Origin: Megasphaera paucivorans
GTDB taxonomy: Bacteria > Bacillota > Negativicutes > Veillonellales > Megasphaeraceae
NCBI RefSeq assembly: GCF_900103535.1
Contig: NZ_FNHQ01000005.1
Coordinates: forward strand, 54,820 to 118,819
Length of the DNA: 64,000 nt
Reading direction: 5' to 3'
Numbering within the stretch: the first letter of the stretch is position 1; the number at the start of each line of letters is the position of its first letter. Positions 32,087 through 41,074 of this stretch are shown here, one piece after another. Position numbers and translations under genes: made by a program. The notes under the pieces are model-generated. The model saw only the letters and a list, made by a program, of their open reading frames with translations. It searched no databases and had not been told where the DNA came from.

Positions 32087-32881
32087 TTAAATGTACGGTG
32101 TCGTCGTAGACTTAGGTTCACCGCCGAGTGTCCCCAACAGTTTTTTGCCTACCACGATCGCTGCCTTGACAGCCTGCCGTACCGCACCGGAATCACCGCT
32201 GAAACACAAGATAACTTCGTTGGAATAGCTTGTGCCGCCATTGCACGGAGACGAATAGCCGACAACTTCGACATTCGCCGCTTTGACAGCTGTATCCGCC
32301 AATACGACACCGATAGCTGCCGGTCCGGCACAGGTCATGCCAAACGCTTTGCCAAATTTAGCACCCAATGCTTTTTCCAAGCAATAACTGGCACGCGCGG
32401 AGTATTGGAATTCCAAATGTCCGGCTTCATTGCCGTATACATCGCCAAAATACTTGGGCAATACGGAAAGTGCCGTTTCTACTGCACGGCGGGCATCGGA
32501 TACATCTTCCGCCCCGATGATGATCAAGGAGCCGTGACCGGCACCGCCTTTTGTATCACGCGGCAATTCAACAGAAATAATTTCTGTATTCGTTGCTTTA
32601 ACGGCATCATCTACTGCCATGATCTGCGGTCCGGCACCGGTACGTCCGCCGATAATTCCGATCGAACGGAATTTTCCCAACTTCATCGAATCTTTGAGCA
32701 TCGGATCTACACTGGCAATAACCAACCCGATCGTATCCCCTACCGATGTTCCTACAAACTCTGTTGTTCCTGTCGCATGATTGATCCCGGAAGCATCCCC
32801 TTTACTGCCATGTTGTTCGCCGGTAGTATTGAGTTCTGCCTTTACCTGGTTCATCACTTTTTCTAATAATTCCTGATCCAT
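32087..32881 (-). CDS. pduB: Trimeric tandem-BMC shell protein PduB
   Basis: 264 residues, two BMC domains. It closely follows PduB: TEFVGTSVGDTIGLVIASVDPML, then RSIGIIGGRTGAGPQIMAVDDAVKATNTEI and the GDSGAVRQAV segment near the end. The N-terminal helix (ELLEKVMNQVKAELN) may mediate shell-cargo contact, as in PduB'. The start at 32881 is chosen from AAAGGAGGG; an upstream ATG at 32905 lies inside the activase gene. PduB forms gated trimer pores. Confidence 0.95.
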   Translation of the reverse strand: MDQELLEKVMNQVKAELNTTGEQHGSKGDASGINHATGTTEFVGTSVGDTIGLVIASVDPMLKDSMKLGKFRSIGIIGGRTGAGPQIMAVDDAVKATNTEIISVELPRDTKGGAGHGSLIIIGAEDVSDARRAVETALSVLPKYFGDVYGNEAGHLEFQYSARASYCLEKALGAKFGKAFGMTCAGPAAIGVVLADTAVKAANVEVVGYSSPCNGGTSYSNEVILCFSGDSGAVRQAVKAAIVVGKKLLGTLGGEPKSTTTPYI

Positions 32882-32894
32882 GAATGTCCCTCCT

Positions 32895-33827
32895 TTAGGA
32901 TTCATCGCCTATTCTACAAGGCACTCCTGCTTGTTCCACAAGGGAACGGTACTTTTCTAACGCTTCATTGTCTAACGATTTCGCACTCAAACGATTCATC
33001 TTGTACTCACGGCCGAGCATCTTATATTTGTTCTCACCTAACGAATGATACGGCAGCAGATTGACGCATTGTACATTAGGCAATGCAGCGGCAAAACGGG
33101 CAATATCTCCGATTTCTTTTTCGGTATTATTTACATGCGGGATTACCGGCACCCGTATCGTAATCGGTGAAAAAGCGGCAACAGCCCTGATATTATCTAA
33201 GATCAACCGATTGGAAACACCCGTAAATATGCGGTGTTTTTCTTCATCCATATGCTTGATATCGACCATGATATGATCGATATACGGAACGGCCCGCAAT
33301 ATATTTTCTCTTTCGGCACAGCATTCCGTTTCGATAGCCGTGTTCCATCCCTGTGCTTTACATGCCTTAAGCAATTCGACAGCAAAATCGATCTGCATCA
33401 GCGGATCGCCGCCGGACAAGGTAACTCCGCCGCCGGAACGCCGGAACATGGAACGTTCTTTTTTCAGTTCGTTGATCAAATTCTCCACGGTTATGCGGCT
33501 GCCTTTCATGACGAGTGCCTGTGACGGGCAAACCGCCGCGCAATCGCCGCTGCCGATACATATATCATCTGAAAAATGTCGTACGCCGTCCTCCGTAAAG
33601 GTAACGGCATGCTGCTTGCAGGCGCTTTCACAGCGTCTGCAATGCAGACATTCCGCTTCATTATACATGACAACCGGTCTGCGCCGCTGTGACTCAGGAT
33701 TGCTGCACCACCAGCAGGAAAGGGGGCAGCCCTTCAAGAACACGATCGTTCGGATCCCCGGACCATCATTCAGTGAGAATCGCTGGATATCAAAGATATC
33801 TCCCTCTGTCTGGTACTGAATTTCCAT
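32895..33827 (-). CDS. Glycyl radical enzyme activase (radical SAM)
   Basis: About 310 residues. The radical SAM cluster motif is GCPLSCWWCSNPESQ (CxxxCxxC), and a ferredoxin-like insert carries CLHCRRCESAC and CIGSGDCAAVC for two more [4Fe-4S] clusters. VTLSGGDPLMQ is the SAM-binding GGE-like motif (here GGD). It abstracts the hydrogen from the glycyl residue of the dehydratase encoded 41 nt upstream, using SAM. GGGAGG precedes the ATG-ATG start. Co-location with metK suggests local SAM demand. Confidence 0.94.
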   Translation of the reverse strand: MEIQYQTEGDIFDIQRFSLNDGPGIRTIVFLKGCPLSCWWCSNPESQRRRPVVMYNEAECLHCRRCESACKQHAVTFTEDGVRHFSDDICIGSGDCAAVCPSQALVMKGSRITVENLINELKKERSMFRRSGGGVTLSGGDPLMQIDFAVELLKACKAQGWNTAIETECCAERENILRAVPYIDHIMVDIKHMDEEKHRIFTGVSNRLILDNIRAVAAFSPITIRVPVIPHVNNTEKEIGDIARFAAALPNVQCVNLLPYHSLGENKYKMLGREYKMNRLSAKSLDNEALEKYRSLVEQAGVPCRIGDES

Positions 33828-33867
33828 CATATCCTCCCTTTCTCACGGGTACTATCCGCAGCGGGAA

Positions 33868-36450
33868 TCAAAATGTATGTTCCGTTCTGGAAATGATATT
33901 GTCCTGTACTTCTTTAGCCAAAGAAATAAACTGCGCACTATACCCGGCAACACGGACAACCAGATCCTTGTGATTTTCCGGATGCTGCTGTGCATCAAGG
34001 AGCGTAGCTCTGTCGATAACATTGAACTGCACATGCATCCCTTTATTTTCAAAATAAGCACGGCACATGGCTTCAAAACGTTTCAAGCCGTCATCTCCGG
34101 CCAAGGCGGACGGACTGAATTTCTGGTTATACAAGGTCCCATTCGAGAAAATTTCATGTCCCAGCTTAGCTACAGACATAGCTGCCGCCGTCGGGCCATT
34201 CGTATCACAGCCGGCACGCGGAGATACGCCGTCGGCCAGAGGTGTCCAGGCAAGACGTCCATCCGGAAGCGGTGCTACATCTTTGCCGAAAAGCACGTTT
34301 GCCGATACCGGATAGCAGCCGGCTTGGAATTGTCCGCCGCGGGGGTTCTTGTATTTTTCCACTTCACGGGCATAGATCTGTCCGGCTTCCCGTGTGATCT
34401 GATCGACAAAATCATCATCATTGCCGAACCACGTGGTGTTTTCCATAATGCGTTTGATATTTTGATATTGTGCTGTATCTCCGGTACTCGCCGGAGCTGC
34501 GCAATTTTCCGTTCCTGTTTTGAGATCCCGCTGCAATTGATCAATATCAATATTGCCGTTGGCACTCAAAATGCGTTTTACCGCTTCATATATCTGCCGT
34601 TCATCCATGTTGGCATCGCTGCTGCAGCACTGGCCGCCGCCCGTACCAAACCATTGCTGTATCTTTCCGGTCGCATCGTCATACCCGAAGTTGTGATCCA
34701 TCGCTTCCGCTAACTGCGCCATCGTAACTTCTTTATTTTCAAATACGTGTTTCTGTATCGCTGCGAAGGAGTCGCCGTTATCGGCAACACCAAAGGCCTG
34801 CGGACCGGTAAAGTTATAAATAGCGCCGCCTTCCTGCACGCTCTTGCCGCGTCCGATACAGTCATCTACCATCGCCGATTCAAACGGCAGCGGGCAGCGT
34901 TCCATGTGGGCAAAATCGACACAGTTATCCGCTTCGGCCAAGAGCCGTACAAAATAACTCATCTGTTTTTTATACGCTACCATCAAACTTCCCAGATTCT
35001 GGAAATCTTTCATTTCTCCGGTCTTAGGTCCTAACTGCGTCTTGCCGCTGCGGCCGTTATGCAGGGTAACATCGAGGACCTTGGCAATATTGAAGAACGC
35101 CGCATCATGCCAGCCATCCGTCTTATGCGGAACCTGCGGTTCCACGCAGCCGATGATGCAGTAATTGCGGGCATCCTTTAAATTGATCCCGCGGTTTTCC
35201 AGTGCCGGGATAATGACTTCGTCATTGTACATCGCCGGATAGCCATATCCGAGACGGACCAGTTCACACGCCCGGTATAAGAATTCATCCGGTGTCTTGT
35301 TCCAGTACCGAATAGAGAAGGACGGGGCTGCCATAGCTACATGGGCACCGGCATCGATCATCATGTAAGAAAGCGGATTGGTAACATCGATGCCGTCTTC
35401 ATTCTGACCGCCGCACTGGATATTCTGGAACAGTGCATACCCGGCAAACGCTTGGTCGGATACGTCATCCCGCGTTTTATTCAAATCATTGAATTTGATC
35501 CAGATATTATCCAGGAGTTCCTGTGCAAAATCATGGCTGATGTTCGTATCAGCCGCCAGGAACGGATACATATACTGATCAAAACGGCCCGGCGAAATAG
35601 AATGGCCGCTGGATTCGATCTGCAGAATCAACTGTACAAACCAGAAGGACTGGCAGGCTTGCCACCACGTGGTTGCCGGATGTTCCGGCACTTGGCGGCA
35701 GTTGGCGGCGATCTGCGTCAATTCCGCTTTGCGGGCGGCATTGCTTTCTTTTGCTGCCAGCTGGCTGCACAAATCAGCATAGCGGTTGGCATACTGGATC
35801 GCTGCCCGATACGAAATAATAACGGCATCATAGAACTGCTGTTTCTTGATGGATTCCGGATCCAGCGGCGTCAAGTTGGCTTTCGCTTCTTCCGCTTCCT
35901 GAATAATGCCGGCAAACCCTTTCTGCAGCACTTTGCCATAATCAACGCAGACATGACCGATTCCGTTGAAATAGTAGTTGCCGACAGTGAAAATGCCGTT
36001 AGCCTGTGCATCCAGGCACGGTTGGGACATATAAGATGTTGCTAATTCGCTTGTTGTCTTACCCGGCCAGTACTGAAATACTTCATGCAGACGCTTGGCT
36101 GTATCTTTAGGAATAGCAAACGGATCCGCCATCCGAGTAGCCATCGTATCAAATTCTTTTTCCACCCAGTCATAGGAATATTCCGGATAAATCTGGCAGC
36201 CATGCACGCTGACCGTAAGTACCCCGGCAATTAAATCATTGTCGCGAATGGCAATCGGGATTTCATTTAAAATCTTTTCCACCGCTTTAGCCCGGCGAAT
36301 AACGATTGGCATCCCTTCTGTTTCTTTATACGAAGCCGTTATTAATTCCGCGCGATCTGCTTCTACAGTTGGTGTCGCATCGTAAATTGCATTCCGTAAC
36401 GCTTTGATTCGATCCGTCGGTTGGGAAAACCCTTTTTCTAACACATCCAT
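33868..36450 (-). CDS. B12-independent (glycyl radical) propanediol/glycerol dehydratase
   Basis: 860 residues, PFL/GRE superfamily. The glycyl radical loop is RVAGYSAQF, Gly836. Active-site Cys435 and Glu437 are in IIGCVEPQ; His166 (GIGHV) and Asp449 (GWHDAAFF) are also present. Cys+14 = Asp and the early His match glycerol dehydratase of C. butyricum (His164, Cys433, Glu435, Asp447) and the Roseburia propanediol dehydratase. Choline lyase CutC has Thr 13 residues after its Cys, so CutC is unlikely. The enzyme should dehydrate 1,2-propanediol to propionaldehyde. It has no obvious long N-terminal encapsulation extension. Confidence 0.92.
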   Translation of the reverse strand: MDVLEKGFSQPTDRIKALRNAIYDATPTVEADRAELITASYKETEGMPIVIRRAKAVEKILNEIPIAIRDNDLIAGVLTVSVHGCQIYPEYSYDWVEKEFDTMATRMADPFAIPKDTAKRLHEVFQYWPGKTTSELATSYMSQPCLDAQANGIFTVGNYYFNGIGHVCVDYGKVLQKGFAGIIQEAEEAKANLTPLDPESIKKQQFYDAVIISYRAAIQYANRYADLCSQLAAKESNAARKAELTQIAANCRQVPEHPATTWWQACQSFWFVQLILQIESSGHSISPGRFDQYMYPFLAADTNISHDFAQELLDNIWIKFNDLNKTRDDVSDQAFAGYALFQNIQCGGQNEDGIDVTNPLSYMMIDAGAHVAMAAPSFSIRYWNKTPDEFLYRACELVRLGYGYPAMYNDEVIIPALENRGINLKDARNYCIIGCVEPQVPHKTDGWHDAAFFNIAKVLDVTLHNGRSGKTQLGPKTGEMKDFQNLGSLMVAYKKQMSYFVRLLAEADNCVDFAHMERCPLPFESAMVDDCIGRGKSVQEGGAIYNFTGPQAFGVADNGDSFAAIQKHVFENKEVTMAQLAEAMDHNFGYDDATGKIQQWFGTGGGQCCSSDANMDERQIYEAVKRILSANGNIDIDQLQRDLKTGTENCAAPASTGDTAQYQNIKRIMENTTWFGNDDDFVDQITREAGQIYAREVEKYKNPRGGQFQAGCYPVSANVLFGKDVAPLPDGRLAWTPLADGVSPRAGCDTNGPTAAAMSVAKLGHEIFSNGTLYNQKFSPSALAGDDGLKRFEAMCRAYFENKGMHVQFNVIDRATLLDAQQHPENHKDLVVRVAGYSAQFISLAKEVQDNIISRTEHTF

Positions 36451-36545
36451 AACAATACCTCCTTAGTATTTTACTGCTAACGTATGACATCAAATCGCGA
36501 TGTATCTAGGCCTATGCGATAATCTCAATTCGATGTTTCGAATAG

Positions 36546-36575
36546 ATTATAGCATGATCTAATACAACAAAATTA
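36546..36575 (-). promoter_or_regulatory. Probable promoter of the dehydratase segment
   Basis: A minus-strand TATAAT (36546-36551) lies about 95 nt before the dehydratase start, downstream of the metK terminator. No good -35 hexamer stands 16-18 nt away, as often seen with activator-dependent promoters; PocR encoded 1.5 kb upstream is the natural candidate. Confidence 0.4.
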
Positions 36576-36675
36576 TTCGCCTATTTCGGAAATAACACTT
36601 TTTTGATAGTCTCCCTTTCCCACGAAAAAACAGCCGTTTCGGCCGCTGGGATATCCCCCGCTTCGAGCAGCCGGA

Positions 36676-36715
36676 AAACAAAAAAGACACCATCCGTACT
36701 ACCCGTGATGGTGTC
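36676..36715 (-). terminator. Intrinsic terminator after metK
   Basis: GACACCATC (36686-36694) pairs with GATGGTGTC (36707-36715), then a T run on the minus strand. It splits the locus into a pduST-pocR-metK unit and the dehydratase-shell-enzyme unit. Confidence 0.85.
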
Positions 36716-36729
36716 CTGTGTTATACTAT

Positions 36730-37911
36730 TTATTTTCCTGCTAACTGCCGCAGTTCGTCCTTCTTATCCGTGCGTTCCCACAAAAAGCCTTCCTCTTCCC
36801 TGCCGAAATGGCCATATACCGCCGTATTTCGAAACTGCGGCCGGCGCAGTGCGAGCGTCCGGATAATATCGGCGACCGTGAAGGAAAATACCTGTTGGAC
36901 GGCTTCTTCAATCCGGCTGTGCGGCACATGCTCCGTGCAAAAGGTTTGAATCTGCACCGCCTCCGGATAAATTCCGCTGATGGCATAGGCAATAGATACC
37001 TCACAGCGGTCGCACAATCCGGCGGCTACAATATTCTTGGCAACATACCGTGCCATATAGGCGGCACTGCGGTCGACCTTAGTCGCATCCTTGCCGGAAA
37101 AAGCCCCGCCGCCGTGCTTGGCGATAGTTCCATACGTATCGACCATGATTTTTCGCCCCGTCAGCCCCGTATCTCCTGCCGGACCGCCTACCACGAACCG
37201 CCCCGTAGGATTGATATGGATCCGCGTCTGCGGCCGGAGCCAAGTCCCGCAGACCGGTTCGATAATGACCTGCCGAATCAGCTGCCGCAAGGCCTCCTGT
37301 TCCACCGTTTCCGCATGCTGTGCCGAAACGATAACGCTGTGCAGCCCGTCGGCATGCCCGTCGGCATCAAAATGCATGGTGACCTGCGACTTTCCGTCCG
37401 GCCGCAGCAGGTTGCCCATGACCGTCTGATGCCGCACCGTATCCAGCCGCCGCACCAAGGCCTGTGCCAAATTGCAGGTAACGGGCATATAGTTCGAAGT
37501 CTCATTGGTAGCATACCCGTACATGATGCCCTGGTCGCCGCTGCCGATCTGCGTATCGCCGTCATCCTTTTTTACCCCTTGAAAAATATCGGCAGATTGC
37601 TGATGCATATTAGAAAATATAAGACACGTATCCGCCGTAAACCCCAGCGCCGGATCGGTATACCCAATATCCCGGATTACTTGACGGGCAACTGCCGCTA
37701 TATCTACATGACCTCGCGAAAACACTTCTCCGGCAATGGTCAATGAATTTCCCGATACAAACGATTCTACCGCTACATGCGATGCTTCGTCCTGTATTAA
37801 ATAAGCATCTACAATAGCATCTGAAATCTGATCACATATTTTATCGGGGTGTCCCTCGGTCACCGCCTCCGACGTCATGTACGTATAATGACAGTTTCCC
37901 ATTCCCATCAT
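36730..37911 (-). CDS. metK: S-adenosylmethionine synthetase
   Basis: 393 residues with the family signatures GAGDQGIMYGYA-like (here GSGDQGIMYGYATNE), GGGAFSGKDATKVDRSAAY and the N-terminal TSEAVTEGHPDKICDQISDAI. It makes SAM from methionine and ATP. Its place between pocR and the dehydratase/activase genes suggests a dedicated SAM supply for the radical SAM activase. Whether it is the only metK in the genome cannot be seen here. It begins 17 nt after pocR, with its own terminator downstream. Confidence 0.95.
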   Translation of the reverse strand: MMGMGNCHYTYMTSEAVTEGHPDKICDQISDAIVDAYLIQDEASHVAVESFVSGNSLTIAGEVFSRGHVDIAAVARQVIRDIGYTDPALGFTADTCLIFSNMHQQSADIFQGVKKDDGDTQIGSGDQGIMYGYATNETSNYMPVTCNLAQALVRRLDTVRHQTVMGNLLRPDGKSQVTMHFDADGHADGLHSVIVSAQHAETVEQEALRQLIRQVIIEPVCGTWLRPQTRIHINPTGRFVVGGPAGDTGLTGRKIMVDTYGTIAKHGGGAFSGKDATKVDRSAAYMARYVAKNIVAAGLCDRCEVSIAYAISGIYPEAVQIQTFCTEHVPHSRIEEAVQQVFSFTVADIIRTLALRRPQFRNTAVYGHFGREEEGFLWERTDKKDELRQLAGK

Positions 37912-37928
37912 CTCCTCCAGGCAATTGG

Positions 37929-38828
37929 TTAATCTATTTCATGCTTCTTTCGATACGCATGCGGCGTATCTCCGGTAAACTGTTTAAATATCTTGCAGAA
38001 ATAACTGGTACGGTGATATCCCAGACGGCGGCTGATCATATCCACAGACCATTTGGATTGCGTCAGCATCCGCTGTGCCTCAATAATGCGGCACTGATTG
38101 ATATACTGCATCAAGTTCATTTTCATTTCTTGCTTAAATAATTTGGAAAGATACGACTCACTGAGAAATACTTCATCCGCAATGCTGTGCAGCGTCAAAT
38201 TACAGCACAAATGAGATTTGACATATTCTACCGTCTTGCAGATCTCCGGCCGCGTGATCGCGCTCAAATCACGAGTCGGCTCGCTGCCTATCTCATTGGT
38301 AGGGAACAGCGTATTCAGCTGTGTGTCGCTGAAAGGAAAATAACACGTCGTCAAGGTATTCAATACGCGCGAAGCACTCATGATCTCTTCGTACCGGTAA
38401 TGGGGACAATCTTGATACCGCTTGTACATCCCGTTAATATCAGACCACTCTGTCACATTTTGAAACTGCGGGATCCGCGTGTCCTCTGAAGCCATCTGCC
38501 CGGAAACAATAAACCCGTTCAACTGGTTCGTACTGACAATGGGCACTGCAAAATCCACTAACCCGGCATGACATCGATAAGGAAAACAAAATCGGTTTTT
38601 AAAAGTTTCTAACCCGCCGTTCACATCGCATTTGTTGCACTTATCACGAAACTGGGGAATACTCCGCATAAATTGGCAAAAACTGGTAAAATTATATTTA
38701 TAGGATCGTTCTTTTCCCTTAATATCTACATACACGCAGGCGATTCCCGTCGCATTGGTGTAATCATTCATGATACTGTTTACTACTTGTTTGACTGTAA
38801 CGTCCTTAGTCGGTGTAAATGTCGTCAT
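37929..38828 (-). CDS. pocR: PocR-type AraC family regulator
   Basis: About 299 residues. The N-terminal PocR sensory domain (about 10-175) contains the Cys cluster CNKCDVNGGLETF and YRCHAGLVDFAVPI. The C-terminal AraC domain (about 200-298) has both helix-turn-helix motifs (HSIADEVFLSESYLSKLFKQ and RRLGYHRTSYFCKIFKQFTG). PocR activates pdu/cob operons in response to 1,2-propanediol. The start at 38828 follows AAAGGAATATAAA; the upstream extension has no ribosome-binding site. It lies among the genes it probably controls. Confidence 0.9.
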   Translation of the reverse strand: MTTFTPTKDVTVKQVVNSIMNDYTNATGIACVYVDIKGKERSYKYNFTSFCQFMRSIPQFRDKCNKCDVNGGLETFKNRFCFPYRCHAGLVDFAVPIVSTNQLNGFIVSGQMASEDTRIPQFQNVTEWSDINGMYKRYQDCPHYRYEEIMSASRVLNTLTTCYFPFSDTQLNTLFPTNEIGSEPTRDLSAITRPEICKTVEYVKSHLCCNLTLHSIADEVFLSESYLSKLFKQEMKMNLMQYINQCRIIEAQRMLTQSKWSVDMISRRLGYHRTSYFCKIFKQFTGDTPHAYRKKHEID

Positions 38829-38968
38829 TTTATATTCCTTTCCACAGCTTTTCATAGAGCTGTAATAGTTAAACACGCTAACACAACACTATCCTAGTTA
38901 TCTGCCAGACGTACCGAAATATATAATTCAACACGATATAGGAACCGAAGAAATACGGGCGCCAAGAC

Positions 38969-39517
38969 TTAAAACAACGTGGCCCAGAATTTTTCAGACG
39001 GGTGAGGAATCACTTCCGTATCTAAGAGAAGTCCGTTTTCCCCGGCATCCGCCACGACCGCCTTGACGGCCGATTCAACAGCTCCCACGTTTCCGGTAAA
39101 GGTAAAATATGCCTTGCCGCCCAGACCCGTTCCCAGACGCAGTTCGATCGCCTCGATCGCCGCCGTTTTTAATGCAATATCGGCAGTACGGATCATAAAT
39201 GCCAGCGAAAAAGATTCTATAATCCCCAGCGCATCCCGATGTTCCGGCATCGTAGTTCCCGTAATGGCCGGAAAAATACCTTCATGCACATTGGGAATCA
39301 CAATAGAATCGACATACTGGCCTTCACAGGCTTGGATGCCTACCTTGACCGCATTCTCTACCGCTGCTACATCTCCATGGATAATGGAAATATATTTTCC
39401 CGGACAAACAGAGCCGCACGTAACGACTCCTACCTCCGAAGCCTTCAACATCAAATCGTTTGCATACATACCCTTGCCAATACTGGAAACCTCCAGCATT
39501 CCTATTGCTTTGTACAT
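38969..39517 (-). CDS. pduT: Tandem-BMC shell protein PduT, Fe-S binding
   Basis: 182 residues, two BMC domains. The pore-loop Cys38 in SVCPGKYISI is at the same position as the [4Fe-4S] ligand Cys38 of Salmonella PduT (ICPGK). As a trimer it can hold one cluster at the pore and pass electrons across the shell. It begins 3 nt after pduS, its electron-transfer partner in classical systems. Confidence 0.93.
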   Translation of the reverse strand: MYKAIGMLEVSSIGKGMYANDLMLKASEVGVVTCGSVCPGKYISIIHGDVAAVENAVKVGIQACEGQYVDSIVIPNVHEGIFPAITGTTMPEHRDALGIIESFSLAFMIRTADIALKTAAIEAIELRLGTGLGGKAYFTFTGNVGAVESAVKAVVADAGENGLLLDTEVIPHPSEKFWATLF

Positions 39518-39520
39518 GAA

Positions 39521-40843
39521 TTATCCCACCTTTATCGTAATTTCCTTCTCATTGACCTGTGTCACCGTGCCATGCACACTGGCATGAACGGCCGCACTCA
39601 AGGCTCCCTCCGGAACAGCCGCAATCAATTGTCCCTTCTCGACAACCGTACCGGCTTCAACGATCGGCTGAGCCGGAGCTCCGACATGCTGCTGCAGGGA
39701 AATCCGAACCTCTGGGGAAACATACGACCATGCGGTTAACGGCGCCTCCCGATCAAATTCCGCGAGCCCCAGTCGCAAAATCAGCCGCTTCACGGGCACC
39801 CGCCTGTACGCACGGGCAGAATGAACTTCATAATTCGTAGTCTTAGGTATATACCGAATGCGGTTAGCACCTAACTGCTGTTTCAGCATAAAATTGATTT
39901 GATGCGGTTTCAAATGCGCCGGACAGGCAAATAATGTACACACGCCGCACTGGCTGCATAAGTTGGCCTGCGTCAGTTCCTCCGGCCGGGCGAGAGTATA
40001 CTTCGCGGCTCGCATAAGCAAATGAGGCTGCAGATTATGTCCCAGCAAATGACGCGGACATATATCGGTACACATGCGGCATTGTTCGCAGGCGCTTCGC
40101 CCTTCCAGCAGGGCCTGCCGATCCGTCGCCGTTTTTGTCACGATAAGAGGATGCGTCTTTTTCAAAATGATATAGGCCTTGGTTTTTTTCATGACCGTCG
40201 CCCTATCATCCGACAGTACCTTGCCCATCATCGGACCGCCGTCAATGACTGCATACTCCGTAAGATCCGTGATTCCGGCCTGTGCGGCTGCCGCCTGCAT
40301 GGGCGTCCCTACGGGAATCGCTGCCGTAAACGGCTGCGGTACATCGCCCGACACCGTTACAAAGGACTCCGTAACCGGAAGTCCTTCCATGGCCCGTCCG
40401 ATATTAAGCGCCGTTTCTACATTCACTACGACACATCCGACCTTGATGGGGATTCCCCCTTCGGGGACAATGCGGCCTGTCACTTCATAGACCAGGATCT
40501 GTTCATCCCCTGCCGGGTAAAAGTCCGGCAATTCAAAAACCTCGATATTCATTTGCAGCTCGCCGATCCGTTTTCGGAGCAGCGCAATGACCTGGCTATG
40601 CTTTTTCTTAATGCCGATAATCGCATGACTAGCCTGTACTGCCTGCGCTGCCGCCTCAAATCCAGTCAATATGCGATCCGTATACACAGCTAACAACTGC
40701 TGATCTACCCGCAGCAGCGGCTCACATTCCGCCGCGTTCATCAACATATACTCAGCCGCAGACCCCAGCTTGGCATACGTAGGGAATCCGGCCCCGCCGG
40801 CCCCGATAATACCTGCATCCTTAACCTGTTCTATCAAATCCAA
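39521..40843 (-). CDS. pduS: PduS-like flavoprotein/Fe-S electron transfer protein (RnfC-like)
   Basis: 440 residues. An N-terminal RnfC-like nucleotide/flavin region (GIIGAGGAGFPTYAKLG) and an SLBB domain are followed by two ferredoxin sets, Cys252/255/258/262 (CEQCRMCTDICP) and Cys296/299/302/307 (CSQCGVCTLFACP). The C terminus has a lipoyl-like segment (VEAGTVVEKGQLIA). In B12-dependent systems PduS reduces cobalamin. Here the dehydratase is B12-independent, so an electron-balancing or NADH-oxidising role with PduT is more likely. It is the first gene of the main locus. Confidence 0.92.
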   Translation of the reverse strand: MDLIEQVKDAGIIGAGGAGFPTYAKLGSAAEYMLMNAAECEPLLRVDQQLLAVYTDRILTGFEAAAQAVQASHAIIGIKKKHSQVIALLRKRIGELQMNIEVFELPDFYPAGDEQILVYEVTGRIVPEGGIPIKVGCVVVNVETALNIGRAMEGLPVTESFVTVSGDVPQPFTAAIPVGTPMQAAAAQAGITDLTEYAVIDGGPMMGKVLSDDRATVMKKTKAYIILKKTHPLIVTKTATDRQALLEGRSACEQCRMCTDICPRHLLGHNLQPHLLMRAAKYTLARPEELTQANLCSQCGVCTLFACPAHLKPHQINFMLKQQLGANRIRYIPKTTNYEVHSARAYRRVPVKRLILRLGLAEFDREAPLTAWSYVSPEVRISLQQHVGAPAQPIVEAGTVVEKGQLIAAVPEGALSAAVHASVHGTVTQVNEKEITIKVG

Positions 40844-41074
40844 TCCCAGTCACCTCTATACTAGTCTTTTACCCTTGCCCATTCGTCATATTATTACCCT
40901 GTTTCATCAGAATTCTTCAGATAAATTATTATATCATTTTAGTTTTGGTAATAATATACATGTGAAAAGTGCAAATAATAAAGTAAAAAAACTAGACAAA
41001 AAAGTGTTATTTTTTATACACGCCCCTTTGCCATATCTATCTTATATATTATACCCTGTCTCTGCTGCCATTCC

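Noticed and set aside
33868..36450. Choline trimethylamine-lyase (CutC) as identity of the glycyl radical enzyme
   Set aside because: The residue 14 positions after the active-site Cys is Asp and an early GIGHV His is present, as in diol dehydratases. PduB/PduN/PduL/PduQ neighbours and PocR also point to propanediol.
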